A stretch of DNA of 64,000 nucleotides from Sphingobium quisquiliarum P25 (GCF_000445065.1 NZ_ATHO01000045.1:1-64000); one strand, 5' to 3'; counted from the stretch's first letter, positions 35,468-44,746 are shown. Made by a program: numbers and translations. The notes: generated by a model not told the origin, from the letters alone.

Positions 35468-35509
35468 AACTTTACAAGCATACTGTGTAAAGTTGTACAG
35501 CTTTGCACA
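35468..35509. promoter_or_regulatory. Candidate RamB-type operator between aceA and its regulator
   Basis: Perfect 9-bp inverted repeat AACTTTACA (35468-35476) and TGTAAAGTT (35486-35494), 9-nt spacer, then a related AGCTTTGCACA (35499-35509). The half-sites resemble the ACTTTGCA core known for corynebacterial RamB. The sites lie in the 136-nt divergent gap, close to the start of the regulator gene. Confidence 0.6.
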
Positions 35510-35522
35510 GGAACGGTGGGAC

Positions 35523-36920
35523 ATGGCCAAGGACAGACCCGTTTACATGGGACCGCGCCTGCGGAGGCTGCGGCGCGAACTGGGACTGACTCAGGCGGAC
35601 ATGGCGGCTGACCTGGAAATATCCCCTTCCTATGTCGCGCTGCTGGAGCGGAACCAGCGGCCTCTGACCGCCGATATGCTGCTGCGGCTGGCGCGCACCT
35701 ATCGCATGGACATGAGCGAACTGGCAGGGGATGGTGGTGCCGAGCAGACGGCGCGGCTGCAAGCGGCGCTGAAGGAGCCGATGTTCGCCGATATCGACCT
35801 GCCCGCGCTGGCGATGCAGGATGTGGCGGTCAACTATCCCGGCTTTGCCGAAGCGCTGCTGCGGCTGCACACCGCCTATCGCGAGGAGCAGCTGACCCTG
35901 GCGGATCGCGGCGGCGTGGCGAGCGGCGATGCGGCCGCGCCCGATCCGGTGGCCGAAGCGCGGCGCTTCATCGCGGCGCGGCGCAACAGCTTCCCGCTGC
36001 TGGACGATGCGGGCGAGAGGCTGGCGGCGGAAGTCGCCCAGGCCGGGGGCATGCCCCAATGGCTCAAGACGAGGCATGGGCTGCGGGTCAGGCGGCTGCC
36101 TTCGGAGGTGATGGCGGGATCGATGCGCCGCCTGGACCGGCATCGCGACGCGGTGCTGATCGACGACACGCTGGACGAGGCAAGCGGCAACTTTCAACTG
36201 GCGCAGCAGGTCGCCTATCTGGAGATGCGGGGCGAGATCGATGCACTGTTGAAAGAGGGGCAGTTCGTCAGCGATGGCGGGCGGCGGCTCACGCGGCGCG
36301 CGCTGGCGAGCTATGGCGCGGCGGCCATCCTTATGCCCTATGCCGCCTTCGCCAAGGCGGTGGAGGCGCGGCGCTACGATGTGGAAGCGCTGGCGCGGCA
36401 GTTCGGCGCGAGTTTCGAGCAGGTGGCGCACCGCCTGACCAGCCTGCAAAAACCGGGGCAGGAGCGCGTGCCCTTCTTCTTCCTGAGGGTCGATCCGGCG
36501 GGCAATATCAGCAAGCTGCTGGACGGCGCGGGTTTTCCCTTTGCGCGGCATGGCGGTTCATGCCCCCTCTGGTCGGTGCACCAACTGTTCGGCCGCCCGC
36601 GCGAGGTGGTGACGCAATGGCTGGAGCTGCCCGATGGCCAGCGCTTCTTCTCGATCGCGCGCACGGTGAGCGCAGGCGGCGGCGGATGGGGCATGCCGCG
36701 CGTCGAACGGGCGGTGGCGCTGCTGTGCGCTGCCGAACATGCGCACCGGCTGATCTATGCGCAGGGCCTGCCGCCGTCCGAGCCCACGCCGGTGGGGGTG
36801 ACGTGCCGCCTGTGCCACCGCAGCCGGTGCCTCGCACGGTCCGCGCCGCCCATCGGACGCGACCTGCTGCCCGAGGATTTCCGTCGCGGCCATGCGCCCT
36901 TCGGCTTTTCGGACGGATAA
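35523..36920 (+). CDS. RamB/ScfR-type XRE-family transcriptional regulator
   Basis: 465 aa. An N-terminal helix-turn-helix (GPRLRRLRRELGLTQADMAADLEISPSYVALLERNQRPLT) is followed by an ImmA/IrrE-like domain in which no HExxH zinc site is visible (QLAQQVAYLEMR at that position), and a Cys-rich C-terminal region (CPLWSVHQLF, CRLCHRSRC). This architecture is known for regulators of acetate and propionate metabolism. Divergence from aceA suggests control of the glyoxylate shunt. The ATG at 35523 precedes the HTH directly. Confidence 0.88.
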   Translation: MAKDRPVYMGPRLRRLRRELGLTQADMAADLEISPSYVALLERNQRPLTADMLLRLARTYRMDMSELAGDGGAEQTARLQAALKEPMFADIDLPALAMQDVAVNYPGFAEALLRLHTAYREEQLTLADRGGVASGDAAAPDPVAEARRFIAARRNSFPLLDDAGERLAAEVAQAGGMPQWLKTRHGLRVRRLPSEVMAGSMRRLDRHRDAVLIDDTLDEASGNFQLAQQVAYLEMRGEIDALLKEGQFVSDGGRRLTRRALASYGAAAILMPYAAFAKAVEARRYDVEALARQFGASFEQVAHRLTSLQKPGQERVPFFFLRVDPAGNISKLLDGAGFPFARHGGSCPLWSVHQLFGRPREVVTQWLELPDGQRFFSIARTVSAGGGGWGMPRVERAVALLCAAEHAHRLIYAQGLPPSEPTPVGVTCRLCHRSRCLARSAPPIGRDLLPEDFRRGHAPFGFSDG

Positions 36921-37155
36921 GACCAATACATTTTTTGCGCTGTAAGGCCCTTTCCAAGGCAGGGAAAAATCGCTGATTCCTGCGGGAAAAGGGTAGCCTT
37001 GGAACGTGGCATGCACATTTCAAGACTGGTGCAAGATTGCCACAGCCATTTGTGCAAATGCATTAAGATCTTGTTTCTTCGCCTTTACGGGACGCCGGAA
37101 ACGACTCTAAACCGCGCCCGTTCGTGGGAAAACGAACTCAGGAGGAGAACCCACT

Positions 37156-37686
37156 ATGAAAAAGCTCATCGCTTCCGCGCTGCTGCTCGCCAGCGTCACC
37201 GCCCCTGCCATGGCGCAGGACGCCGTCCCCTTTTCGGGCCCCTATATCGGTGGCGTCGTCGGTCTCGACCATTTCGACTTCAATGCCGACGATCATGACA
37301 GCGGCCTGCTCTATGGCGGCGTGATCGGTTATGACATCAACGTCAACGGCGCCGTGTTCGGTCTCGAAGGCGAATATTCCGACTCCGACGTGAAGGAAGG
37401 CCTCGCCCGCACGGACCGCGACCTGTACGCAGGCGTCCGCGTCGGCGGCGAAGTCGTCCCCAACGTGCTGCTGTACGCCAAGGGCGGCTACACCAACGCG
37501 CGTCTGGAAAGCCGCGTGGATGACGACAGCGTCAAGCTGGACGGCTACCGTCTGGGCGCAGGCGTGGAAACCACCATCCAGGGTTTCATCGCTCGCGCCG
37601 AATATCGCTATTCGAGCTATGAGCGCATTGCCGGCACCAAGCCGGAGCGCCATCAGGCTGCCCTGATCCTGGGCTACCGCTTCTGA
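37156..37686 (+). CDS. Outer-membrane beta-barrel protein
   Basis: 176 aa with a signal peptide (MKKLIASALLLASVTAPAMAQ) and alternating beta strands ending in the aromatic terminus ALILGYRF, the signal for outer-membrane insertion. The size suits an eight-stranded barrel (OmpW/OmpA-N or Omp25-like). AGGAGGAG precedes the ATG. The 235 nt upstream hold no gene; I see no clear promoter there. Confidence 0.82.
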   Translation: MKKLIASALLLASVTAPAMAQDAVPFSGPYIGGVVGLDHFDFNADDHDSGLLYGGVIGYDINVNGAVFGLEGEYSDSDVKEGLARTDRDLYAGVRVGGEVVPNVLLYAKGGYTNARLESRVDDDSVKLDGYRLGAGVETTIQGFIARAEYRYSSYERIAGTKPERHQAALILGYRF

Positions 37687-37712
37687 TCGGAAGCCTAGCG
37701 CTTTGAAAAAGG

Positions 37713-37742
37713 AAGGGGCGTCCTCATCGGCGCCCCTTTTTT
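37713..37742 (+). terminator. Intrinsic terminator after the outer-membrane protein gene
   Basis: AAGGGGCG (37713-37720) pairs with CGCCCCTT (37731-37738) and runs into TTTTTT (37737-37742), a standard Rho-independent terminator 26 nt after the stop. Confidence 0.88.
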
Positions 37743-37751
37743 GTGCGTGGA

Positions 37752-37955
37752 TCAGTCGCCGATCAGGTCGAGATAGGCGATCACGTCATTGTCGGTGGCA
37801 AGGAACAGGCCGTCCTGCACATCCTCCGGCTGCTGAGCGGCGATGCGCATCGCCTCGTCGAGAGAGCCGTAGAATAATGTGGTGGCGGCGCCGCCTTCCT
37901 GAGCATCGCTGAGATGATAGAGGCGGACGGTCGCCGATCCGTAGGTGGTGTGCAT
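37752..37955 (-). CDS. Small protein of unknown function
   Basis: 67 aa, acidic, no membrane segment: starts MHTTYGSATVRLYHLSDAQE and includes SLDEAMRIAAQQPEDVQDGLFLATDNDVIAYLDL. The composition and lack of a convincing competing frame suggest a real gene. It converges on the outer-membrane protein gene. No family recognised. Confidence 0.55.
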   Translation of the reverse strand: MHTTYGSATVRLYHLSDAQEGGAATTLFYGSLDEAMRIAAQQPEDVQDGLFLATDNDVIAYLDLIGD

Positions 37956-38092
37956 GGGGCCGAGCTATAGCATGGCGACGGGAATTGGCATTGCCTTACC
38001 TGAGGTTCCGAGCAGGCTGACACAGGCACGGCCTGCTTATTGCAGAAGAATGGGCTTTAGACTGCCTGCTTGCAGCAGGCGCTCAGGACAGG

Positions 38093-38116
38093 CTTCGACA
38101 AGCTCAGCCCGAACGG
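38093..38116. repeat. Single arm of family A repeat
   Basis: CTTCGACAAGCTCAGCCCGA followed by ACGG, one arm only, in the 260-nt gap between the 67-aa gene and the beta-helix gene. The rest of that gap shows no gene. Confidence 0.7.
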
Positions 38117-38218
38117 GGAGAGGTGGTGCCGATTACGGCGTGATGCCGAAAAGGGAATGGTGAGGCAAGTGACTGGTTCAGGCGGTCCGAACCGGGCGGA
38201 CATCCAGCCGGACGCCCC

Positions 38219-39169
38219 TCAGCGCCGATCCGAAACCTTGATGCCGCTGGCCAGCTTATTGGGACCGATCCGCACCGCATCATCGGTGAAGTTGGCAACG
38301 AAGCTGCTGTTGCGGTCCAGACCCGGCACGAAGGAGGCGCTGTTGTTCAGGATCGACAGGCCCGCGCTGTCATTCTCCCGCCCTTCCGGCGCAACGGTGA
38401 TGAAGGCGCTGTGATTATCCTTGTCCTTACCCTGCACCATTTCATTGCGGCTGATCTCTCCGCTCGCGCCGTTGGACAGGTCGATCATATAGTTGGTGAG
38501 GTGGCCGCCGCTGTCGTCGAAGCTGTTGTCGGTGATGGTGACGCGGGGCGTGCGGGTTTTCAGATAATGGCCGCCATCGCCCTGGTCGAAGCGCGATCGC
38601 GTCACCTTCAGGCTGCCATAGCGGCCGATATAGACGCCGTGGGCGCAGTCCAGGTCGCGGTCGCACCGGCCAAGATGGCGGAAGGTCGAACGGTCGATGG
38701 TGACGCTGGCCTGCGGGCCGTCGCCGCTCAATATGCCTTGCTCGCTGTTGCGGAACAGGCTGTTGGTGACGGTGAGATTGCCGTTTTCCAGCCGGATGCC
38801 AGCGCCATTGCCATCTGGCACGCGCAGATTCTGGAAGACGATGCCGTCGACGACGCTGGCCCGGCCGCGCAGGACGAGCGCCGCCTTGCCCTCGCATGGT
38901 ACGCCATCGAGGATCACGGTGCCGGGCGTCCGCGCGCGGAAGGTGACTTCGCCCGCTTCCTGCACGGCACACTGCGCATAGGTGCCGGGCGCGATCAGCA
39001 CGGTTCCCCTACCCCCGCCGATCGCCGCGACCGCTTCCCCAAGCGAGGCATAGCCCCTGCCGCTTTCCTCGATAGTGAAGGGCGTCGGCCTGCCTTGCGC
39101 AAGAGCGGTGGCGCCAGCGGCGGCGAAGACGAGCAGGGTCGTGGAGAGGATACGCATGAGGGATGGCAT
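38219..39169 (-). CDS. Exported right-handed beta-helix repeat protein
   Basis: 316 aa, signal peptide RILSTTLLVFAAAGATALAQ, then a parallel beta-helix region with repeated short turns (RLENGNLTVTNSLFRNSEQGI, SVTIDRSTFRHLGRC, RVTITDNSFDDSGG, GLSILNNSASFV). Such folds occur in polysaccharide lyases and surface proteins; no catalytic motif is evident. The ATG at 39169 is chosen for its upstream AGGGG; ATG at 39157 is the alternative. Confidence 0.8.
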   Translation of the reverse strand: MPSLMRILSTTLLVFAAAGATALAQGRPTPFTIEESGRGYASLGEAVAAIGGGRGTVLIAPGTYAQCAVQEAGEVTFRARTPGTVILDGVPCEGKAALVLRGRASVVDGIVFQNLRVPDGNGAGIRLENGNLTVTNSLFRNSEQGILSGDGPQASVTIDRSTFRHLGRCDRDLDCAHGVYIGRYGSLKVTRSRFDQGDGGHYLKTRTPRVTITDNSFDDSGGHLTNYMIDLSNGASGEISRNEMVQGKDKDNHSAFITVAPEGRENDSAGLSILNNSASFVPGLDRNSSFVANFTDDAVRIGPNKLASGIKVSDRR

Positions 39170-39330
39170 AGGCCCCTGAACTGGCCCGGCCAATGCAGAC
39201 TCATGGTTAACAAAATGCTGTTCCGCGATGGGACAGCTTTGGGCGTGATGATGAAAATGGCAGCGGGCGGCTTTACCGCGCCGCACCGGGTTGGCGGCGG
39301 CGCGCGGGCGGGTTACTCCTACGGCGCGTC

Positions 39331-40827
39331 ATGACCCTGCCTGCATCCCTGCCCCGTCCGATCCTGACCTGCCTGGCCGCTGGCGCCGCGGCGGCCGGAG
39401 CGGCGATGCTGGGTTCCTGTTCGGAAAAGGCGAGCGGGCCGGTGGCCGTCAGCGTGATCGGCACGCCAGCGGAACTGGCCAAGCCTCTGAACCATCTGCC
39501 CGCGCCCGCGGCGAAGCTGATGCTGGAGGCGACGGCGCAAGGGCTGGTGGCGTTCGACGCCAGCGGTGACATCTTGCCCGCGCTGGCGCAGCGCTGGATC
39601 GTGGAGGATGACGGCCGCAGCTACATCTTCCGCCTGCGCCGCGCGCTATGGGCCAATGGCGACAAGGTGACCGCCAGCGACGTGGCGCGGCTCTTGACGG
39701 CGCGGATCGATGCGCTGCGGCGGCTGGACCCCGAAGGGCCGCTGGACGTGGTGGAAGCGGTAGTGCCGATGACCGGCGAGGTGATCGAGATCAGGCTGGG
39801 AGCACCCCGCCCCTTCCTGCTGCAAATGCTGGCGCAGCCGCAAATGGCGATACTGTCCCGCGACGGGGGCACCGGCCCCTATCGTTCAAAACGCTGGGGC
39901 AAGGCGCTGCTGCTGACCCCGATCGAGCCCGAATCCGGCGACGAGGATGAAGAAGGCGCGCCTGCGCCGTGGCGCACGCGCATCCTGCAGGCGGAGCGGG
40001 CGGCGATGGCCGTCATCCGCTTTCGCCAGGGCGCGGCGGACATGGTGCTGGGCGGGCGCTTCACCGACCTGCCGCTGCTGGTGCCAGCGGGCGTCGACCG
40101 CGACGCCGTGCGGGTAGATCCGGTGCAGGGGCTGATGGGGCTGGCCGTGACGGGCAAGGGCAAGCTGCTGGACGATGACGATGTGCGGCTGGCGATCAAC
40201 ATGGCGATCGACCGCAGCCAGTTGCCCAAGCTGTTCCCGCTGGGCGGATGGGCGGTGACGGAGCAGATCGTGCCAGCCCAGATCGACCTGCCCGCTCCAC
40301 CTGCGCGGCCCGCCTGGGCGGGGATGCCGCTGGAGGAGCGGCGGACACGGGCGCGGGCGGCCGTCGCCCGCTGGCGCGGCGAAAATGGCGATCCGCCCGT
40401 GCTGAAAATAGCCCTGCCCAAGGGACCGGGCGCGACCACCCTGTTCGCGCTGCTGCGCCATGATCTGGGGCTGATCGGGCTGGCGGCGGAGCGGGTGGAG
40501 TTGAAGGACGAGGCCGACCTGCGGCTGGTGGACGAAGTCGCCGCTTATGACAGCGCGCTCTGGTATCTTGGCCGCATTGGCTGCGCGCGCAAGGTGCATT
40601 GCTCCGCGCAGGCCGACGCGCAGTTGCAAGCGGCCAGCCTGGCGACGAGCACGGCGGAGCGGATGGCGCGGGTGGCGCAGGCCGAAGCGCTGATGCAGGC
40701 GCATAACGGCTATATCGCGCTCGGCGCGCCAGTGCGTTGGTCGCTGGTGGCGCGCCGCCTGACGGGCTTCACCCCTTCCCCCCGCGCGCGGCACCCATTG
40801 AACCACCTGTTCCCCAGCCCCAATTAG
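39331..40827 (+). CDS. Peptide-type ABC transporter substrate-binding lipoprotein (family 5)
   Basis: 498 aa. The lipoprotein signal ends at LGSC (residues about 27-30). The family-5 binding-protein fold is shown by LVAFDASGDILPALAQRWIVEDDGRSYIFRLRRALWANGDKVTASDV and DDDVRLAINMAIDRSQ. No transporter permease or ATPase gene adjoins it, so it may work with a system elsewhere. Confidence 0.82.
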   Translation: MTLPASLPRPILTCLAAGAAAAGAAMLGSCSEKASGPVAVSVIGTPAELAKPLNHLPAPAAKLMLEATAQGLVAFDASGDILPALAQRWIVEDDGRSYIFRLRRALWANGDKVTASDVARLLTARIDALRRLDPEGPLDVVEAVVPMTGEVIEIRLGAPRPFLLQMLAQPQMAILSRDGGTGPYRSKRWGKALLLTPIEPESGDEDEEGAPAPWRTRILQAERAAMAVIRFRQGAADMVLGGRFTDLPLLVPAGVDRDAVRVDPVQGLMGLAVTGKGKLLDDDDVRLAINMAIDRSQLPKLFPLGGWAVTEQIVPAQIDLPAPPARPAWAGMPLEERRTRARAAVARWRGENGDPPVLKIALPKGPGATTLFALLRHDLGLIGLAAERVELKDEADLRLVDEVAAYDSALWYLGRIGCARKVHCSAQADAQLQAASLATSTAERMARVAQAEALMQAHNGYIALGAPVRWSLVARRLTGFTPSPRARHPLNHLFPSPN

Positions 40828-40845
40828 GGTTCAGGAGGAACGGGC

Positions 40846-41268
40846 ATGGCTTTGTCGCAAGATCAGTTCGACCGGATGGTGCGCGACCTTCCCGGCTTTG
40901 GCCGCGACGCCGCATCCGTGCGGCGGCGGATCGAGGCTATGGAAGCGATGCTGGAGGGCCTGTTCGTCATCCCCGGCACCAACCGGCGCGTGGGGCTGGA
41001 CAGTCTGGTGGGCCTGATCCCCGTCGTGGGCGATGTGGCGACCGCCGCGATGGGCGCATGGATCGTGTGGGAAGCGCGCAATCTGGGCATGCCCAAATGG
41101 CAATTGGCGCGCATGGCGGCTAATGTCGGCTTCGACACTGTGGTGGGCGCCATTCCCTTCGCTGGCGATGTGTTCGACTTTCTGTTCAAGTCCAACACGA
41201 AGAATTTGCGGATCATCCGCAGGCATCTGGACAAGCATCATCCCTCCACCGTGACGATCGAGGGTTGA
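40846..41268 (+). CDS. DUF4112 domain membrane protein
   Basis: 140 aa. The family signature GLDSLVGLIPVVGDVATAAMGAWIVWEA and NVGFDTVVGAIPFAGDVFDFLFKSNTKNLRII form two hydrophobic hairpins with a GD motif in each. AGGAGG lies upstream of the ATG. It follows the substrate-binding lipoprotein by 18 nt. Function unknown. Confidence 0.85.
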   Translation: MALSQDQFDRMVRDLPGFGRDAASVRRRIEAMEAMLEGLFVIPGTNRRVGLDSLVGLIPVVGDVATAAMGAWIVWEARNLGMPKWQLARMAANVGFDTVVGAIPFAGDVFDFLFKSNTKNLRIIRRHLDKHHPSTVTIEG

Positions 41269-41277
41269 GGTCCGTTG

Positions 41278-42075
41278 TCAGTCCGCCGGAACCCTGGCGT
41301 TCGGATCAAGGTCCAGCTTCAGGGACGGGCGCGGCGCGGGCGCGGCGCGGCTTCTGACTGGCAGGATGTTGGGGCCGGGCTGAATGCGCAGCCTTGCGCC
41401 TGCGGGCGCGCCGCGCTGATGGACGGGGCAGCGGGCATATTCCATCGCCCGGTCCATGCAGAGCCACACTTCGCTGAGCCAATCGCCGCGCGTGGTCCTG
41501 ACGCGGATCATGTCAGCTTTCAACCCCTTGTTCGCGCGGGCGAATTCAGCGGCGAACTGGCCCACGGTCAAACTCTTGCGCCGGGTGAGCAGCGTCATGT
41601 TCGGATAGCGTATCGCGTCGTGGAAGGCGCGGGCGAGGTTGAAATATAGTTCTGGCCGCGTCGTCATGCAGGTGCCGTGCTTGGCCCATTCATGCTGGAG
41701 CAGCTGGGCGGAAGGCGTGGTGCACAGATTTTGGCGGATGATCTGGCGGGGCAGGAGATCGGCAGGTCGGCAATATTGCGGCCAATCCCTCCCCTTACCC
41801 TCCGGCCAGAGACCATGCAGGACGAAGCCGAACCTGCCGTTGCGGCCGCTGCATTGGAAGGCGCTGTCAGCCCCGCGCGCCGTGGCGCAATATTGCGGCG
41901 ACCAGCTGAGCGCGAGGGTATAGCCCGCGGCCGGGATCAGGCGGCGCGGCTCGCCCGCTGGCGGTGGTTCGGGCCGGGGGCGCGGCACCTGCTGCGGGAT
42001 GGAGCAATAGGCCGCCTGCGCCAGCGCGGGGACCGGCATTACGAGCAGCAGCAGGGCCAGCAGGCTCTTAGGCAA
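41278..42075 (-). CDS. Ribonuclease T2 family protein
   Basis: Secreted or periplasmic RNase, 265 aa. Both catalytic segments are present: CAS1 as FVLHGLWPEG and CAS2 as HEWAKHGTC, with paired cysteines. The start is probably the TTG at 42075, which gives a complete signal peptide (PKSLLALLLLVMPVPALAQA) and overlaps the nadC stop; the ATG at 42039 would cut the signal peptide short. It follows nadA and nadC in one transcriptional direction. Confidence 0.85.
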   Translation of the reverse strand: MPKSLLALLLLVMPVPALAQAAYCSIPQQVPRPRPEPPPAGEPRRLIPAAGYTLALSWSPQYCATARGADSAFQCSGRNGRFGFVLHGLWPEGKGRDWPQYCRPADLLPRQIIRQNLCTTPSAQLLQHEWAKHGTCMTTRPELYFNLARAFHDAIRYPNMTLLTRRKSLTVGQFAAEFARANKGLKADMIRVRTTRGDWLSEVWLCMDRAMEYARCPVHQRGAPAGARLRIQPGPNILPVRSRAAPAPRPSLKLDLDPNARVPAD

Positions 42076-42910
42076 AGTCCAGGCCGATGTCGGCGGCGGG
42101 GGCCGACTGGGTGAGGCGGCCGACGCTGATATAGGTGACGCCGGTTTCCGCCTTGGCACGGATGGTCTGGAGCGTGACGCCGCCTGACGCTTCGGTCGGC
42201 ACGCGTCCGCCGACCAGCGTGACCGCGCCGCGCAGGGTGGGCGCGTCCATATTGTCGAGCAGCAGGTGCGTGGCCCCGGCCGCCAGCGCCGGTTCGATCT
42301 GGTCGACCCGATCGACCTCCACGATGATGCGTTCGATCCCGGCAGCAGCGGCGCGGCGAACGGCTTCCCCGACGGAGCCCGCGACCGCGACATGATTGTC
42401 CTTGATCATCGCCGCATCCCACAAGCCCATGCGGTGATTGGTCGCACCGCCCTGACGCGTGGCATATTTTTCCAGCACGCGAAGGCCGGGGATCGTCTTG
42501 CGCGTGTCGAGCAAGGTCGCGCCCGTGCCCAGGATCGCGTCGGCATAGGCGCGCGTCATGGTGGCGATGCCGGTCAGGTGCTGGACGGTGTTGAGGGCCG
42601 AACGCTCCGCCGTCAGCATGGCGCGGGCCTTGCCACGGATGCGCATGATGTCGGTGCCAGCGGGCACGCGGTCGCCATCCTGACGCAGCAGCTCGATCTC
42701 CACCTGCGGGTCGAGCGCGCGGAAGAAGGCGGCGGCAATCGGCAGGCCCGCCAGAGTCACCGCGTCGCGGCTGTCCATCACGCCGTCGAAGACCGCGTCG
42801 GCGGGGATCACCGCCTCGCTGGTGACGTCGCGGCCATCAGGCCCCAGATCCTCGGCGAGGGTGGAGGCGACGAAGGCGTCGAGGTCGAAGCCGGGGAGGG
42901 AGAAGGTCAT
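42068..42910 (-). CDS. nadC: Nicotinate-nucleotide pyrophosphorylase (carboxylating)
   Basis: Converts quinolinate and PRPP to nicotinate mononucleotide in NAD synthesis. It has 280 aa. TRKTIPGLRVLEKYA, HRMGLWDAAMIKDNH and EVDRVDQIEPAL are active-site segments. The ATG at 42910 has AGGAAG upstream. It follows nadA after a short repeat-bearing gap. Confidence 0.95.
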   Translation of the reverse strand: MTFSLPGFDLDAFVASTLAEDLGPDGRDVTSEAVIPADAVFDGVMDSRDAVTLAGLPIAAAFFRALDPQVEIELLRQDGDRVPAGTDIMRIRGKARAMLTAERSALNTVQHLTGIATMTRAYADAILGTGATLLDTRKTIPGLRVLEKYATRQGGATNHRMGLWDAAMIKDNHVAVAGSVGEAVRRAAAAGIERIIVEVDRVDQIEPALAAGATHLLLDNMDAPTLRGAVTLVGGRVPTEASGGVTLQTIRAKAETGVTYISVGRLTQSAPAADIGLDFA

Positions 42911-42931
42911 GGCGCTTCCTGAAACTTGCCG

Positions 42932-42990
42932 TTCCCGCAAGGCGGGAATCCGGCTGGAATGGCTGAACTGGACTCCTGCCTTCGCAGGAG
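42932..42990. repeat. Family B/C palindromes between nadA and nadC
   Basis: TTCCCGCAAGGCGGGAA (42932-42948) and CTCCTGCCTTCGCAGGAG (42973-42990) are two adjacent short palindromes in the 88-nt gap between nadA and nadC. Confidence 0.65.
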
Positions 42991-42998
42991 CATGCGGC

Positions 42999-43985
42999 TC
43001 AACGGTTGCCTACGTCGCCCTTGCCAACGGTGCCGCTGGCGAGTTCCAGCATACGGTCGAGGCTTTTCCTGGCGGCGAGGCGCAGATCCTCGTCCATCTC
43101 GATCCGGGGCTGGAGGTCGCGCAGCGCCAGATAGAGCTTCTCCATCGTGTTGAGCGCCATATAGGGGCAGACATTGCAGTTGCAGTTGCCGTCCGCGCCC
43201 GGCGCGCCGATGAAATTCTTTTCCGGCACCGCCTTGCGCATCTGGTGGATGATGTGCGGTTCGGTCGCGACGATCAGCGTGTCGCCGGGCATCGTCTTGG
43301 CATATTGCAGGATGCCGCTGGTCGATCCCACATAGTCCGCATGGTCGACGATATAGGGCGGGCATTCGGGATGCGCGGCGATCGGCGCATCGGGATGCTG
43401 CGCCTTGAGCTTGAGCAATTCGGTCTCGCTGAACGCTTCATGCACGATGCAGACGCCCGGCCACAGCAGCATGTCGCGGTTGAACTTGCGCTTGAGATAG
43501 CCGCCCAGATGCTTGTCGGGGCCGAAGATGATCTTCTGTTCGCGCGGGATCTGGCTCAGAATCGTTTCGGCGGACGAGCTGGTGACGATGATGTCGCTGA
43601 GCGCCTTCACCTCGGCCGAACAGTTGATGTAGCTGAGCGCGATATGGTCGGGATGGGCTTCGCGGAACGCCTTGAACTGAGCGGGCGGGCAACTGTCCTC
43701 CAGGCTGCATCCGGCGTCCATGTCAGGCAGCACCACGATCTTTTCGGGGCTGAGGATTTTCGCCGTTTCCGCCATGAAGCGGACGCCGCAGAAGGCGATG
43801 ACATCCGCATCCGTTTCCGCCGCCTTGCGCGAGAGTTCCAGGCTGTCGCCCACGAAATCGGACAGGTCCTGGATTTCGGGCTTCTGATAATAATGGCCAA
43901 GGATGACGGCATTGCGTTCCTTGCGCAGCCGGTCGATCTCTGCGCGCAGGTCAGTCCCCTGCGGGATTCCGGTGATGGCGTTCAT
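42999..43985 (-). CDS. nadA: Quinolinate synthase
   Basis: [4Fe-4S] enzyme that condenses iminoaspartate with dihydroxyacetone phosphate, 328 aa. NAVILGHYYQKPEIQDLSDFVGDSLELSRKA, IVLPDMDAGCSLEDSC and CNCNVCPYMALNTMEK carry the characteristic residues and cluster cysteines. No nadB is seen in this window. Confidence 0.95.
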   Translation of the reverse strand: MNAITGIPQGTDLRAEIDRLRKERNAVILGHYYQKPEIQDLSDFVGDSLELSRKAAETDADVIAFCGVRFMAETAKILSPEKIVVLPDMDAGCSLEDSCPPAQFKAFREAHPDHIALSYINCSAEVKALSDIIVTSSSAETILSQIPREQKIIFGPDKHLGGYLKRKFNRDMLLWPGVCIVHEAFSETELLKLKAQHPDAPIAAHPECPPYIVDHADYVGSTSGILQYAKTMPGDTLIVATEPHIIHQMRKAVPEKNFIGAPGADGNCNCNVCPYMALNTMEKLYLALRDLQPRIEMDEDLRLAARKSLDRMLELASGTVGKGDVGNR

Positions 43986-44026
43986 GTCCCTAACTCCTCG
44001 GTGCCATTCAGGGCTTGCGGCGCGCC

Positions 44027-44746
44027 CTAACGCTCCTGCCGCTTATTGGCCAGTACCTCGTTGATCGGCGTGGTGACGTCCCACTGCTCGCGATTGCCGT
44101 TCTTGCGTTCGGGCGGGAAGGTGACGAGCACCCGCGCCCCATCATAGCCCATGGCGCTAAGCGGCGCAGCCATCAGCCTGGCTATCGCCGCGCGGCCATA
44201 TTCGCGCGCTTGCGCCATGCGCTCAGGCGATCGCGCTGAAGCCTGGGCGCGCACCTCTGCATGGGCCGACGCCTGACGGCTCAGCGCCTCGCCGGCCTCC
44301 CGCGTCACAAACAGGCCGCTGGTGCGCACCAGCGTGCGGCGCGCTTCATCCAGATTGGGTTTGCCCGGCTTCACATCAGGCGCGTTGACGATCAGCGTGC
44401 GGCTGCCTTCGTCCCATTCCAGATCGCTTGCGGACAGCCCCGACAGGTCGACGAAATAATCGACCGAATAGGGCATCTTCACCACCTGGTCGGATTTCAG
44501 CCAGCCAAAACCGCGCACGTCGCGCGCCGTGCTCTGGATCGTGCCGTTCAGTTGCGACACGCGCAGGCTCGCTGCGCCGGAAATCTTTTCCGCAATGATC
44601 CTTGTCACCGCCGATCCATCATCCTCGACGCTGACCACATAGTCGCGATTATAACGCTGCCATCCCGCCAGCATCGCCCCGCCCAGCAGCAGGATCAGCA
44701 GCGCGGCAGCGGCCGGACCGGCATAGCGTTTCAGGCTGTCCGCCAC
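44027..44746 (-). CDS. DUF4230 family membrane-anchored protein
   Basis: 239 aa with one N-terminal membrane helix (AAAALLILLLGGAMLAGW) and a conserved DUF4230 extracytoplasmic domain (LNGTIQSTARDVRGFGWLKSDQVVKMPYSVDYFVDLSGL). The start is GTG, overlapping the end of the upstream metallo-hydrolase gene by 16 nt. Function unknown. Confidence 0.8.
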   Translation of the reverse strand: MADSLKRYAGPAAAALLILLLGGAMLAGWQRYNRDYVVSVEDDGSAVTRIIAEKISGAASLRVSQLNGTIQSTARDVRGFGWLKSDQVVKMPYSVDYFVDLSGLSASDLEWDEGSRTLIVNAPDVKPGKPNLDEARRTLVRTSGLFVTREAGEALSRQASAHAEVRAQASARSPERMAQAREYGRAAIARLMAAPLSAMGYDGARVLVTFPPERKNGNREQWDVTTPINEVLANKRQER

